In this document: positions 14,911-24,253 of the stretch, piece by piece
Layout: every line of letters starts with the position of its first letter
How positions within the stretch are numbered: the stretch's first letter is position 1
Origin: Phycisphaerae bacterium
Lineage (GTDB): Bacteria; Chloroflexota; Anaerolineae; 4572-78; J111
Direction of reading: 5' to 3'
Assembly (NCBI GenBank): GCA_028285035.1
Contig: JANQQF010000193.1
Span: 1-42,678 of the forward strand
Length of the DNA stretch: 42,678 bases
The notes under the pieces: generated by a model
What the model saw: only the letters and a program-made list of their open reading frames with translations
Told to the model about the DNA's origin: nothing
Database searches by the model: none
Position numbers and translations under genes: made by a program

Positions 14911-17900
14911 ATGAAAGATGCGCCCATTCCAGCCAATGAAAAAGACCGTTTAGCTTCACTCCAGGCTCTAGATATTCTTGACACACCCGTTGAAGAACGA
15001 TTTGAGCGAATTACTCGACTTGCTCAGCATCTTTTTGATGTGCCTATTGCGGCCATAACGCTTATCGATGCGGAAAGACAATGGTTTAAATCAATGCGTG
15101 GTGTGGATGGTATCACTGAGGCACCACGAGAAATTTCATTTTGTGGCCACACAATCATCGAAAAAGAGTTTTTGCTCGTCGAAGACATGTTGAAGGATAA
15201 AAGATTTGCTGATAACCCATTTGTTATTGGTGAGCCAAAAATCAGATTTTATATTGGACGTCCCTTACACACCGAAGATGGTCACCCAGTTGGCTCCTTT
15301 TGCCTGATGGATTATCAACCACGCGCTTTGAACGATACCCAAATTGAACTCCTAAAAGATTTGGCGGCAATGGCCGAAACTGAGTTAAACCTTGTCTACG
15401 TCTCTAATCTCCAAAAGAAGCTAACGCAGACACACGATAATCTACAACAAGAGCTTGAAAAGCATAAGAATACTGCCACCAGTTTACAAGAAAGTGAAGC
15501 TCGCTATCGAGCCATTGTGGAGGATAATACAGATTTAATCTGTCGATTCTTGCCTGACACAACACTAACGTTTGTCAATGAGACCTATTGTCGTCATTTT
15601 GGAAAAATATCCAATGAATTAGTTGGACAACAATTTTTAACTCTGGTTCCTGAGGAAGCACATTCATCTATCAAGGATCATTTGAAATCAATTGCTGTTA
15701 CCAAAGAGCTCATCACCTATCAGCATGAGGTTTTAATGCCTGATGGCTCAATTGGGTGGCAACAATGGACAGACCGCCCCATTCTCAACGCAGATGGGCA
15801 AGTCGTGGAGTTTCAATCGGTGGGTCATGATATCACCGAATTGAAACAAGCTGAAGATATTATTCGTAAACGTGAGGAACAGTTTCGTATTTTAGCTGAA
15901 ACAGCGACTGCTGGTATTTTGACCCACCAAGGCAATAATTACATTTATGCAAACCCCGCTGCCGAGACAATTACAGGCTATACATTTGCTGAATTAGAAA
16001 CAATGCAATTCTGGGAGATTGCTCATCCCGATTTACAAGAAACTATAAAAGAACGATTTACATCTCGTTTACAAGGAGGCTCCGAGCCAACCCAATACGA
16101 GGCAAAACTCCAAACCAAGCAAGGTGAGGTTCGCTGGATTGAACTTTCCGTTGATATGACAACAATCCAAGGGATCAATACAGTTCAAATCATCTTTTTT
16201 GATATCACTGAGCGCAAACAAATTGAAAGCACACTCCAAACTATTGCCCTGGAAAATAAACGGTTGGCACAAGCAGTTGCCTCTACCTCTGAAGGCATTG
16301 CCATAACAGATCCTAACCAGCCAGATAATCCCTTAATTTATGTTAACTCAGCGTTTCTTGATATTACAGGTTATACCTTAGAAGAATGTTTAGGGAGAAA
16401 CAGTCGATTTCTACAAGGTCCAAAAACTAATATCAGCCAAGTCGACATCTTACGAAAAGGAATAAAAGAACACCGTGAAGTTAAGGTTACTTTATTGAAC
16501 TACCGAAAAAATGGGGAACTCTTTTGGAATGAATTAAAAATTTCGCCTATTTTTTCAGATGATCATCAATTACTTTACTACGTTGGGGTTCAATCAGATA
16601 TTACAGAGCGCATAGAAGCGGAAGAGCGTCTACGGCTTATCCAGCTTTCAATTGAAAATACGCCCGAGGCAACACTTTGGGTTAATTCTGAGGCTCAATT
16701 TGTGTCAGTCAATGCAGGAGCCTGTCGACACCTCGGTTATACAGAGCCTGAACTACTAAAAATGCACGTTTACGATATTGATCCTCGCTTTCCTGCGGAA
16801 GTATGGCCAAGTCACTGGGCTGAATTAAAGGCAAAAGGTACATTAAACTTTGAAGCTGAGCATCAAACCAAAAATGGCGATTTAGTCCCTGTTGAAATTC
16901 GAGCAAATTATATAGAATTCAATGGGCAAGAGTTTAACTTTGCCCACGTCCGAAATATTACAGAGCGTAAACAAGCTGAAGCAAAGTTGAAGGAAAGTGA
17001 ACAGCGATTTCGAGCCATCGTTGAAGCTTTACCCACTGCCTTAATTATCACCCGTTTTGTTGATGGTTTAACTCTTTACGTCAATCAGGCCTTTTGTGAT
17101 ATGACTGGGTATAACACCGAAGAGATTACGGGAAAAAGAACAATCCGCCTTTATCAAAAGCCAGAAGACCGCGATAAATATGTTGCCGAGGTCTCAAAAA
17201 ATAATTCCATTCGCAATTATGAATTGCTGGCTAAAAAGGCGGACGGGTCATCTTTTTGGGCAAGTCTTTCGGCTGAAGTAATTCAATTTGAAGGTGAAGA
17301 GGCCCTTTTCACTGCAGCTGAAGATATCACCACCCGCCGCGTTATTGAAAATGAGCGAACGAACTTTACAAAGCAGTTACAAATTGCCGCAGACTTTGCC
17401 ACGCAAATTAATGCCATCCTTGACCCAAATCAACTTTTACGCGAAGTTGTGGACTTGTTACAAACACGGTTTGATTTGTATCACGTTCATATTTATCTCC
17501 TCGATGAGGTAGCTAAAACGCTCATTATGCACATAGGGTCAGGGGAAGTGGGTCGCCAATTACGTGAGCAAAACCACAAAATTTCTCTCAATTATGGACC
17601 GAGTCTTGTTGCCCAAGCAGCCCGTCTCAAAGAGATTATTTTGGTTAATGACACGCGCAATGATTCAAATTTTATGCCCAACCCATTATTACCGGAAACC
17701 CGCTCTGAAGTCGCTGTCCCCATTGTATCAAATAATCGTCTGCTTGGTGTATTTGATGTGCAGGACAATATGGCTGATCGCTTCAATCAATCTGATTTAG
17801 ATACATTTAGCATTTTATCAGGCCAGATTGCCATTTCCTTGGAGAATGCTCGCTTGTTTGAAAATATAAAACAGGCGGAAGCATCTTTAAGACAACGAGA

Positions 17901-19392
17901 AGCTGAGCTTCTGGAGGCCCAGCGCATTGCCAAACTAGGCCGATGGCATTGGGATGTAGCAACAGGTGAGGTAATGTGGAGTGATTTGGTTCACCAAATA
18001 TTTGGTCTCCCAGCAACAACAACACCTAGTATGGCAACCTTCCAGAATTTAATCCCTGCGACAGATAAAGCTCGCGTTCAAACTATGATCAGGGAAAGTC
18101 TAAAGTCAACAGCCTCTGATATTTCATTTGAGACCCAACTCATCCAGTCAGATGGTAAACCACGTTATGTCTTTGTCACGGCCTCAATTAGCCGAGATGA
18201 GGCAAATCGAGCCTACTTTGTGCAAGGGATAACCCAAGACATCACCGAACGAAAACTGGCAGAAGAGGCAGTACGTGAGAGTGAAGGGCGATTGACACAA
18301 ATTTTAGAGGCAATTCCGGTTGGAATTTATGTTGTAGATAAAGACAACAAAACTTATTATGCCAATCAAAGAGCTCATAATATTTTTGGAGCAGATATTC
18401 TATCAGACCAAAATACAGATCAACTTTTTGTGGCTGGTACGGAACAGAATTATCCAGAGGACCAGTTACCATCAACAATGGCCTTGGCTGGGGAAAGTGT
18501 GACAATTGAAGATATTGAGATTGATCACAATGGAAAGCGAATTCCGCTAGAGGTAAAAACAACTCCTATTTTTGATCAAACTGGTCAAATCGTGTATGGT
18601 GTAGTTGCGGGGCAGGATGTCACAACTCGCAAAAAAGCTGAGCGGGAAATGTCTTCAGCCTTGGAACAGGCGTTAGAAGCTAACCGTATCAAAACAGAGC
18701 TACTTGCTAAAGTCAGTCATGAGTTACGTACACCCCTTAATGCCATTGTTGGGTACACAGACATGTTACAAGCCCAAATACATGGTCCTTTAACAGCGAA
18801 ACAGGAAGAAACGCTGGAACGAATATTTGTTAATGGTGAAAAACTCAAAATTCATATCAGTAGTCTCTTAAATCAGGCTCAAATGGAGCAAGGGATCATT
18901 GAGTTGCAAATTGTTCCATTTAGGCCAATGGATTTGATTGATAATATCCAATCTATTTTAAGCCCCGCAGCAGAGGCCAAGGGGCTCAAACTTATTGGAG
19001 AAATAGGCACAAATACCCCCCCAACGTTATATGGGGATTTACAAAGACTACAAGATATTCTGATAAATCTTGTCGGAAACGCCCTAAAATTTACAGAAAT
19101 TGGTTCGGTATCAATCCAAATAAATCGCCACAATGTATCTCACTGGGCAATGCGGGTTATAGATACAGGGCCAGGTATTGAAACAAATGCCCAACAATAT
19201 ATATTTGACTCATTCCGTCAAGCTGATGGGTCAATTACCCGTAAATATGGGGGAGTTGGTTTGGGCTTATCCATCGTTAAACAGTTGACAGATTTGATGG
19301 ATGGACAGATTCTTTTAGAAAGCGAAGTTGGCCGAGGCACAGCCTTCACTGTAATATTACCTTTAGTTCCTACCGAGGAGACAACTGCATGA
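14911..19392 (+). CDS. Giant GAF/PAS/LOV-like histidine kinase
   Basis: The 1493-residue cytosolic kinase reads, in order: GAF1 (about 1-165), PAS (about 195-313), PAS (about 320-443), a LOV-type PAS (about 452-572), PAS (about 575-690), PAS (about 695-810), GAF2 (about 823-986), PAS_3-like (about 990-1120), PAS (about 1120-1245), HisKA with His1270 (SHELRTP), and HATPase_c with NLVGNALKFT, DTGPGIE and GGVGLGLSIVKQL. GAF1 is a close relative of the GAF in the 1070-residue kinase. The LOV module has the flavin-pocket pattern but Ser498 in place of the photoactive Cys. The stop overlaps the next receiver start by 4 nt. The kinase core looks fully functional. Confidence 0.92.
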   Translation: MKDAPIPANEKDRLASLQALDILDTPVEERFERITRLAQHLFDVPIAAITLIDAERQWFKSMRGVDGITEAPREISFCGHTIIEKEFLLVEDMLKDKRFADNPFVIGEPKIRFYIGRPLHTEDGHPVGSFCLMDYQPRALNDTQIELLKDLAAMAETELNLVYVSNLQKKLTQTHDNLQQELEKHKNTATSLQESEARYRAIVEDNTDLICRFLPDTTLTFVNETYCRHFGKISNELVGQQFLTLVPEEAHSSIKDHLKSIAVTKELITYQHEVLMPDGSIGWQQWTDRPILNADGQVVEFQSVGHDITELKQAEDIIRKREEQFRILAETATAGILTHQGNNYIYANPAAETITGYTFAELETMQFWEIAHPDLQETIKERFTSRLQGGSEPTQYEAKLQTKQGEVRWIELSVDMTTIQGINTVQIIFFDITERKQIESTLQTIALENKRLAQAVASTSEGIAITDPNQPDNPLIYVNSAFLDITGYTLEECLGRNSRFLQGPKTNISQVDILRKGIKEHREVKVTLLNYRKNGELFWNELKISPIFSDDHQLLYYVGVQSDITERIEAEERLRLIQLSIENTPEATLWVNSEAQFVSVNAGACRHLGYTEPELLKMHVYDIDPRFPAEVWPSHWAELKAKGTLNFEAEHQTKNGDLVPVEIRANYIEFNGQEFNFAHVRNITERKQAEAKLKESEQRFRAIVEALPTALIITRFVDGLTLYVNQAFCDMTGYNTEEITGKRTIRLYQKPEDRDKYVAEVSKNNSIRNYELLAKKADGSSFWASLSAEVIQFEGEEALFTAAEDITTRRVIENERTNFTKQLQIAADFATQINAILDPNQLLREVVDLLQTRFDLYHVHIYLLDEVAKTLIMHIGSGEVGRQLREQNHKISLNYGPSLVAQAARLKEIILVNDTRNDSNFMPNPLLPETRSEVAVPIVSNNRLLGVFDVQDNMADRFNQSDLDTFSILSGQIAISLENARLFENIKQAEASLRQREAELLEAQRIAKLGRWHWDVATGEVMWSDLVHQIFGLPATTTPSMATFQNLIPATDKARVQTMIRESLKSTASDISFETQLIQSDGKPRYVFVTASISRDEANRAYFVQGITQDITERKLAEEAVRESEGRLTQILEAIPVGIYVVDKDNKTYYANQRAHNIFGADILSDQNTDQLFVAGTEQNYPEDQLPSTMALAGESVTIEDIEIDHNGKRIPLEVKTTPIFDQTGQIVYGVVAGQDVTTRKKAEREMSSALEQALEANRIKTELLAKVSHELRTPLNAIVGYTDMLQAQIHGPLTAKQEETLERIFVNGEKLKIHISSLLNQAQMEQGIIELQIVPFRPMDLIDNIQSILSPAAEAKGLKLIGEIGTNTPPTLYGDLQRLQDILINLVGNALKFTEIGSVSIQINRHNVSHWAMRVIDTGPGIETNAQQYIFDSFRQADGSITRKYGGVGLGLSIVKQLTDLMDGQILLESEVGRGTAFTVILPLVPTEETTA
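16264..16626 (+). other. LOV-like PAS module with Ser at the photoactive Cys position
   Basis: Within the 1493-residue kinase, residues 495-503 read GRNSRFLQG. The LOV signature is GRNCRFLQG, so the flavin-adduct cysteine is serine (codon AGT at 16402-16404). The other pocket residues are kept: Asn497, Arg499 and Gln502, then NYRKNG, FWNEL and the late VGVQSDIT. Cys493, five residues earlier, is not the adduct position. Confidence 0.8.
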
Positions 19393-19760
19393 CAACTGAG
19401 GCGCCATACGCTTTAATTATTGAAGATGATTATGATGCGAGTATTATCTTTGCAGAAGCTTTGCAAACCGCTGGTTTTTCAACTGATATTGTGAGGGATG
19501 GTCTATTAGCCCGAGAAAAGTTAGAGGAAGTAAAGCCAGATTTTATTGCCCTGGATTTACATTTACCTCACGTTTCGGGGGCTACACTTTTACGAGAAAT
19601 AAGATCAACTGACCGACTAGCGCAAACAAAAGTTGTTTTGTTAACAGCCGATCCATTGCTGGCTGAAACTTTGCAAGAAGAGGCTGACTTGATATTGCTT
19701 AAACCGATAAGCTTTCGACAATTGCGGGACCTTGCAGCACGGTTTAGCAGTAACAGCTAG
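19389..19760 (+). CDS. Single-domain response regulator (receiver only)
   Basis: The 123-residue receiver has LIIEDDY, phospho-acceptor Asp56 (ALDLHLP), the Thr of LLTADP and LLKPIS. It overlaps the giant kinase by 4 nt (ATGA) and ends the signalling block. It again lacks an output domain and shares SFRQLRDLAARF with its two sisters. No DNA-binding response regulator or diguanylate cyclase lies in the window, so the output of these three pairs is not encoded next to them. The gene converges on the TIR-FGE gene with only about 25 nt between stops. Confidence 0.92.
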   Translation: MTTEAPYALIIEDDYDASIIFAEALQTAGFSTDIVRDGLLAREKLEEVKPDFIALDLHLPHVSGATLLREIRSTDRLAQTKVVLLTADPLLAETLQEEADLILLKPISFRQLRDLAARFSSNS

Positions 19761-19785
19761 TCATCCAATAAATCCATTTGCGAAA

Positions 19786-21192
19786 TCATCGAACTAAAGA
19801 GCTACTATCACTAATCGCACTATTTTCAGGCAGCACACATCTAAATCCAATCTTGTCATATCTAAATGTTGGGGTATCTTTGTGGCGATTAACCGCTCTT
19901 AAATTTCGCCCCGAATAATGCCAAGAGCCACCGCGAATTACGCGTTGTACCCCATCCATTGGCCCCATTGGGTTACGATAGGGCGCATCAACATAGTAAT
20001 CCTCGGCATACCAATCATTGGTCCATTCCCAAACATTTCCGCTCATATCAAGAATACCGTAAGGGCTAGCCCCATCTGGGTAGCTGCCAACGGGAGCCGT
20101 ATATTTGTAGCCGTCATCCCATCGTACATCTTTCCAATCTTGAATACAATTTTTGTCACACGAATTTAACCGCGTACCATCAAACTCATTACCCCAAGGA
20201 TAAATTCGGCTATCTGTTCCACGAGCCGCCTTTTCCCATTCCGCTTCGGTTGGCAAACGACCGCCTACCCATTCACAATATGCCTGTGATTGAAACCAGT
20301 CCACCCCAACAACCGGCAAATCATCCTGGAAAAAACTATTTCTCTGTTCAAATGGCGCTTCACAGACACCTGAGGCCACACATAATCGATATTGATGATT
20401 AGTTATTTCCGTTTTATCAATCCAAAAACTATCTACAAACACGGGATGACGAGGCCACTCATCTTTCTCAGCCAAAGGGTCATTCGTGATACTCCCCATA
20501 AAAAATTCGCCCGATGGAATATAAATCAATTCCATTTTATCAATTGAGCGAATTTGGAATTGAACCGATGGGGTCGGGGGAATTATATGGGTAATCGTTG
20601 TTAACCGCTCAATTTGAGGGGAGTCTTGTTGCTCTACATTCCAATGAAACAGAATCCAACCAATAGTGAAACATATTACAACAATGACTGGACCAAGCCA
20701 CCCTGGCCACAGCAATGGTCGTAATCGATGCCACCAAGCCCAATCCAATTGCTGCCAAGTCGTTAAAATTTTGCCCAGAGGGTCAACCTGTATTTTTTGG
20801 TTAGGTAAAAATTGAGCCAGTAATTCTTCTAGGGCAACGCCATATCTTTTGTCAGAAAAATTTACAACGGGAAACTCAACGAGGGCTTCCGGGATCGGAC
20901 AAGCCTGATACATTACCAAAATAATTTTCTTTTGAAAACGCACGGCTCTTAGAAATTGCTCTTGGATTAACCAAGAATTAAGGGCAGCAGGGGAAAGAAT
21001 AAGAAGAAATGTCTCACACTGATCAATAGATTGTCGTATCTCGCGATCCCACTCTATCTCATCCGAAACATCGACATTCCACTGATCAAGCCATACCAGC
21101 ACATCATGCTGTTGAAGCTGACGTGATATTTTTAGGGCAAATCTACGATTCTCGTGCGCATAGCTGACAAAGGTATGGGCTTTCATAATCAT
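19786..21192 (-). CDS. TIR - transmembrane - FGE/SUMF1-like fusion protein
   Basis: The 468-residue protein has a TIR domain (about 5-150, starting TFVSYAHENRRFA), one transmembrane helix (about 175-195, VIVVICFTIGWILF) and a C-terminal FGE-sulfatase/SUMF1-like domain (about 220-460: IPSGEFFMGS, GGRLPTEAEWEKAARG, PWGNEFDG, SGNVWEWTNDWY, RGGSWHYSGRNLRAVNR, GFRCV). TIR residue Glu78 in SWLIQE matches the catalytic Glu of NAD-cleaving TIR domains. The FGE part lacks the two active-site cysteines of true formylglycine-generating enzymes, so it is more likely a binding module. The TIR side should be cytosolic and the FGE side outside. A Met two codons later (21186) is an equal start. Confidence 0.88.
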   Translation of the reverse strand: MIMKAHTFVSYAHENRRFALKISRQLQQHDVLVWLDQWNVDVSDEIEWDREIRQSIDQCETFLLILSPAALNSWLIQEQFLRAVRFQKKIILVMYQACPIPEALVEFPVVNFSDKRYGVALEELLAQFLPNQKIQVDPLGKILTTWQQLDWAWWHRLRPLLWPGWLGPVIVVICFTIGWILFHWNVEQQDSPQIERLTTITHIIPPTPSVQFQIRSIDKMELIYIPSGEFFMGSITNDPLAEKDEWPRHPVFVDSFWIDKTEITNHQYRLCVASGVCEAPFEQRNSFFQDDLPVVGVDWFQSQAYCEWVGGRLPTEAEWEKAARGTDSRIYPWGNEFDGTRLNSCDKNCIQDWKDVRWDDGYKYTAPVGSYPDGASPYGILDMSGNVWEWTNDWYAEDYYVDAPYRNPMGPMDGVQRVIRGGSWHYSGRNLRAVNRHKDTPTFRYDKIGFRCVLPENSAISDSSSLVR

Positions 21193-21269
21193 ACTGTACC
21201 ATTTTCTCCAGAAAATTCAAAAATTTAATCGTTTTTCATCTACTTCAGCCTGTGGTATTCTTTGGACTT

Positions 21270-21899
21270 ATGAGTAAAAGGTACAACATCCCAGCCGGGG
21301 AGTCTCGCATAGAGTTGCAGATCAAAAATTCTCGTTTTATCGGGCGAGCTGCATACACCCCATCTATAGAAGAGGCCAAGGCGTTTATAGAGCAAGTTAA
21401 ACGTGAAGAAGGCGGCTTTTCCCACGCTGTTTACGCCTTTGCCGTAGGCCATGGTGCATCAGTCACCCACGGGATGAGTGATGCTGGCGAACCAAGCGGG
21501 ACAGCAGGTCGTCCTACGCTTGCAGTTGTAAAAGGGAGTAATCTCGGTGATATAACCGTTGTCACTGTCCGCTACTTTGGAGGAACAAAGTTGGGAACGG
21601 GCGGGCTTGTCAAAGCTTACACCGAGTCAGCACAATTGACTATTGCTGAGTTAACGATTACCGAAAAAGTTGAGCGTGTTATCATTGAAATTATTATTCC
21701 CTATCCGTTTTATGAGCAGTGCAAACTATTGATTGACGCCCATCAGGGGCAAATTGAGAGTGAGACATTTACTACCGACGTTGCACTAAAGGTAACGTTT
21801 ATCGCTGAAGACTTACCCCCTTTTATTCAAGAAATCACAGATTTAACCCATGATGATGTTTTAATTGACGATCTCGGAACCCATACAAGGTCAAGGTAG
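21270..21899 (+). CDS. yigZ: YigZ/IMPACT family protein
   Basis: The 209-residue protein carries the family hallmarks: NSRFIGRAA near the start, the signature HGMSDAGEPSGTAGRP, and VVTVRYFGGTKLGTGGLVKAY. An N-terminal UPF0029/Impact domain is followed by a ferredoxin-like C-terminal DUF1949-type domain. YigZ relatives are linked to translation control through their eukaryotic IMPACT homologue, but the bacterial function is not settled. The frame opens at GTG 21252; ATG 21270 (MSKRYNIPAG) matches the usual N-terminus and is preferred. It is divergent from the TIR-FGE gene and lies about 70 nt before the CoA-transferase gene on the same strand. Confidence 0.92.
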   Translation: MSKRYNIPAGESRIELQIKNSRFIGRAAYTPSIEEAKAFIEQVKREEGGFSHAVYAFAVGHGASVTHGMSDAGEPSGTAGRPTLAVVKGSNLGDITVVTVRYFGGTKLGTGGLVKAYTESAQLTIAELTITEKVERVIIEIIIPYPFYEQCKLLIDAHQGQIESETFTTDVALKVTFIAEDLPPFIQEITDLTHDDVLIDDLGTHTRSR

Positions 21900-21971
21900 C
21901 TTTGACAACCTTTTCCGCCTCGATTATGATACGAAAATTCACATTTTTACTATCAGGTGAGTACTAAAATC

Positions 21972-23159
21972 ATGAATATGTTAGATAATATTCGAGTGGT
22001 AGATCTAACCCAAGCCTTAGCGGGTCCTTATTGTACAATGATGCTAGGGGATTTTGGGGCCGATGTTATCAAAATTGAGCAGCCTGGCAAAGGCGACCAA
22101 AGCCGCGGGTGGGGTCCACCATTTATTGAAGGAGAAAGCACTTATTTTTTAGGGGTAAATCGAAACAAACGTAGCCTTACGCTTGATATAAAATCTCCAC
22201 AAGGGCAGGAAATATTTCAAAAATTAATTGCAACCAGTGATATTTTTGTCTGCAACATTCCTAAAAAAGCCTCTCGGCAACGAGCCAAAGTAGATCTCGA
22301 AACATTACAAACCATCAATCCAGGCTTGATTTATTGCTTAATTAGTGGATTTGGTAGCACGGGTCCTTATGCTGAACAACCAGGATATGATGTCATTGCT
22401 CAGGGGGCAGCTGGTCTAATGAGTGTAACAGGTGAGCCAGATGGTGAGCCGATACGTTATCCAATTCCAATTGCAGATATTACAACAGGGATGTACTCAG
22501 TTGTGGGGATCTTGGGGGCGTTACTGACACGGTCACAAACGGGCAAAGGCCAATTTTTGGATATGACTCTATTTGAAAGTCAATCGGCTTGGCTATCCAT
22601 TCTGGGGTCGGCCTTGATGAATGGAGGTAAGGAGCCGGAACGCCTAGGAAATATTCACCCGAGTATCACTCCTTACCAGGTATTTAAAGCTCAAGACAAA
22701 TACATCATTTTAGCTGTTGGTACGGAAAAACTCTGGAGCAATTTCTGTGACGCGCTTAACTTAAATCATCTTAAAACTGATGATCGATTTGCCACAAATT
22801 CACAACGCAATCTTCATCGGTCTGAATTGATTGCAATTTTAGATGAGCTGTTTAGCACCCAACCCGCTGATTACTGGCTAGAAAAATTAAAAGAAATTGG
22901 GGTACCCGCCGGGCCAATCAACACTGTTGCGGAAACTGTAACACACCCACAACATCTAGCCCGCAACTTCATTACAAATTTACAACACCCACTGGCTGGA
23001 GAAGTTAAAGCAACGGGGAATCCGGTTAATTTATCGGACACACCTGTCAATTATCGCCTTGCTCCACCTACATTAGGCCAACATAATCAAGAAATCTTAG
23101 CCGAGTTAGGATATGACTCTCAGCAAATCAACGATTTTCAAGATCAGGCCACAACTTAA
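21972..23159 (+). CDS. Class III CoA-transferase (CaiB/BaiF family)
   Basis: The 395-residue protein is typical of family III CoA-transferases. It begins LDNIRVVDLTQALAGPYCTMMLGDFGADVIKIEQPGKGD-like (residues about 5-40), then has RNKRSLTLDIKSP, GFGSTGPYAEQPGYDVIAQ, and GQFLDMTLFES with the likely catalytic Asp (GQFLD). These enzymes move CoA between carboxylic acids through a covalent Asp intermediate; the substrate cannot be deduced here. The frame opens at GTG 21957; ATG 21972 is preferred, with GGTGA about 10 nt before it. It follows yigZ in the same direction and could share its transcript. Confidence 0.92.
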   Translation: MNMLDNIRVVDLTQALAGPYCTMMLGDFGADVIKIEQPGKGDQSRGWGPPFIEGESTYFLGVNRNKRSLTLDIKSPQGQEIFQKLIATSDIFVCNIPKKASRQRAKVDLETLQTINPGLIYCLISGFGSTGPYAEQPGYDVIAQGAAGLMSVTGEPDGEPIRYPIPIADITTGMYSVVGILGALLTRSQTGKGQFLDMTLFESQSAWLSILGSALMNGGKEPERLGNIHPSITPYQVFKAQDKYIILAVGTEKLWSNFCDALNLNHLKTDDRFATNSQRNLHRSELIAILDELFSTQPADYWLEKLKEIGVPAGPINTVAETVTHPQHLARNFITNLQHPLAGEVKATGNPVNLSDTPVNYRLAPPTLGQHNQEILAELGYDSQQINDFQDQATT

Positions 23160-23225
23160 AACAAAACTGATCTTTCAAAATAGATCAGCAAACCATCGTA
23201 TACCTTTAGAAATTTGGAGAATATC

Positions 23226-23438
23226 ATGAGTGAAGAAAAAATTACAGTAACCATTAATCGACGTAATCGAACAATGGTTTTTCCAGTGAATGAGCGTGAC
23301 AGATTACGAGATCTGCTCAAAGATCGTATTTGGTGGGACCGTCGCAGCAATCGCTGGGCGGGCAGAGGGGATGTTGAAGAGTTAAAAGAAATTCTAGAGC
23401 AACACGGCTACCAGGCTAAACTAGTTGGCCCGAAATAA
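23226..23438 (+). CDS. Small basic hypothetical protein
   Basis: The 70-residue product is rich in Arg, Lys, Glu and Trp (DRLRDLLKDRIWWDRRSNRW, then an amphipathic helix VEELKEILEQHGY). It has no membrane segment and no known signature. The start at ATG 23226 is supported by GGAG 7 nt upstream; an in-frame TTG at 23214 is less likely. It lies between the CoA-transferase gene and a strong terminator, so it may be the last gene of that transcript. The Arg/Trp-rich stretch could bind nucleic acid, but that is a guess. Confidence 0.65.
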   Translation: MSEEKITVTINRRNRTMVFPVNERDRLRDLLKDRIWWDRRSNRWAGRGDVEELKEILEQHGYQAKLVGPK

Positions 23439-23466
23439 ACATAGAAAACACATCTCCACGCTATCA

Positions 23467-23496
23467 AAAAACCGAACCAAAAATGGTTCGGTTTTT
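23467..23496. terminator. Bidirectional rho-independent terminator
   Basis: AAAAACCGAACCA (23467-23479) pairs perfectly with TGGTTCGGTTTTT (23484-23496) around an AAAA loop, with A- and T-runs on both sides. It serves the + strand small protein gene and the - strand rplY gene that converge here. Confidence 0.9.
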
Positions 23497-23547
23497 AATT
23501 ATTAATAGTCGCTTATTAAAAAATTACTGATTAGTTAATAGAAGAAA

Positions 23548-24177
23548 TTATTCCTCTACAACTGGAGCAGCAGCTTCTTCTACACCCTCTTCACCCTCAA
23601 GCTCTTCTTCTTCTTCTCGTTTACGTGGCGCCTCAATTTTAAAGATCATCGAGTCCAATTCAGACAAGATAGTTAGAGTATCTGGCACCTCAAGATCAGC
23701 CACAATAATTCGATCATTAAACTCTTTTAAGCCAGTGATATCTACAGTAATGGCTGAAATCAAGTCAGAGGGTAGACACTCAACTTTAAGCATGTCCAAA
23801 CCAGTGGTCAAAATTCCCCCAACTCCGACGGCTGGCGCTTCACCTTCAGTGACAACGGGAACGTCAGCAGTCACTTTGTTTTCCATGTTAACTGCAAAAA
23901 AGTCAACATGTAGATAATGCCGCTTGATGAAGTCACGCTGAATATCACGAGCTAACGTTAGATGAGGTTTTTTCTGGCCGTCAATCTGTAATGAAATTAA
24001 CTGGTGGGTTCCAGCAGATTCTAAGACCCGTGTAAGCTCACGATTTGGTACTTGCAGCAAGATAGCTTCTTGCTTCTTTCCATACAGAACAGCCGGAATT
24101 AGCCCTGACTGACGTAATTGCTTTACACTGGGACCAGATGAGTCGCGGACTTCTGCTTTAAGAGTTATAGTTTCCAT
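23548..24177 (-). CDS. rplY: 50S ribosomal protein L25, long Ctc form
   Basis: The 209-residue protein starts METITLKAEVRD and has the L25 strand order with LRQSGLIPAVLYG. It continues into the C-terminal Ctc/TL5-type domain (VTADVPVVTEGEAPAVGVGG, then GLDMLKVECLPSDL). It binds 5S rRNA in the large subunit; the long form is also known as a general stress protein. The tail is a Glu-rich extension of about 25 residues (EEEEELEGEEGVEE). A GTG four codons upstream is possible, but ATG 24177 matches the family. It appears to be a single gene with its own leader. Confidence 0.93.
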   Translation of the reverse strand: METITLKAEVRDSSGPSVKQLRQSGLIPAVLYGKKQEAILLQVPNRELTRVLESAGTHQLISLQIDGQKKPHLTLARDIQRDFIKRHYLHVDFFAVNMENKVTADVPVVTEGEAPAVGVGGILTTGLDMLKVECLPSDLISAITVDITGLKEFNDRIIVADLEVPDTLTILSELDSMIFKIEAPRKREEEEELEGEEGVEEAAAPVVEE

Positions 24178-24225
24178 AGTTGTACTCACTTCCTGAACAT
24201 CTTACAATTGATATACAAAGAAAAA

Positions 24226-24253
24226 TCGCCTCACGCAGCGCGCATGTGGCGAT
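24226..24253 (-). promoter_or_regulatory. Possible hairpin in the rplY leader
   Basis: TCGC (24226-24229) and CAC two bases further pair with GTG and GCGA near 24246-24252, leaving a GC-rich loop. It lies about 50 nt upstream of the rplY start. It could be a leader structure, but the stem is short and may be chance. Confidence 0.25.
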
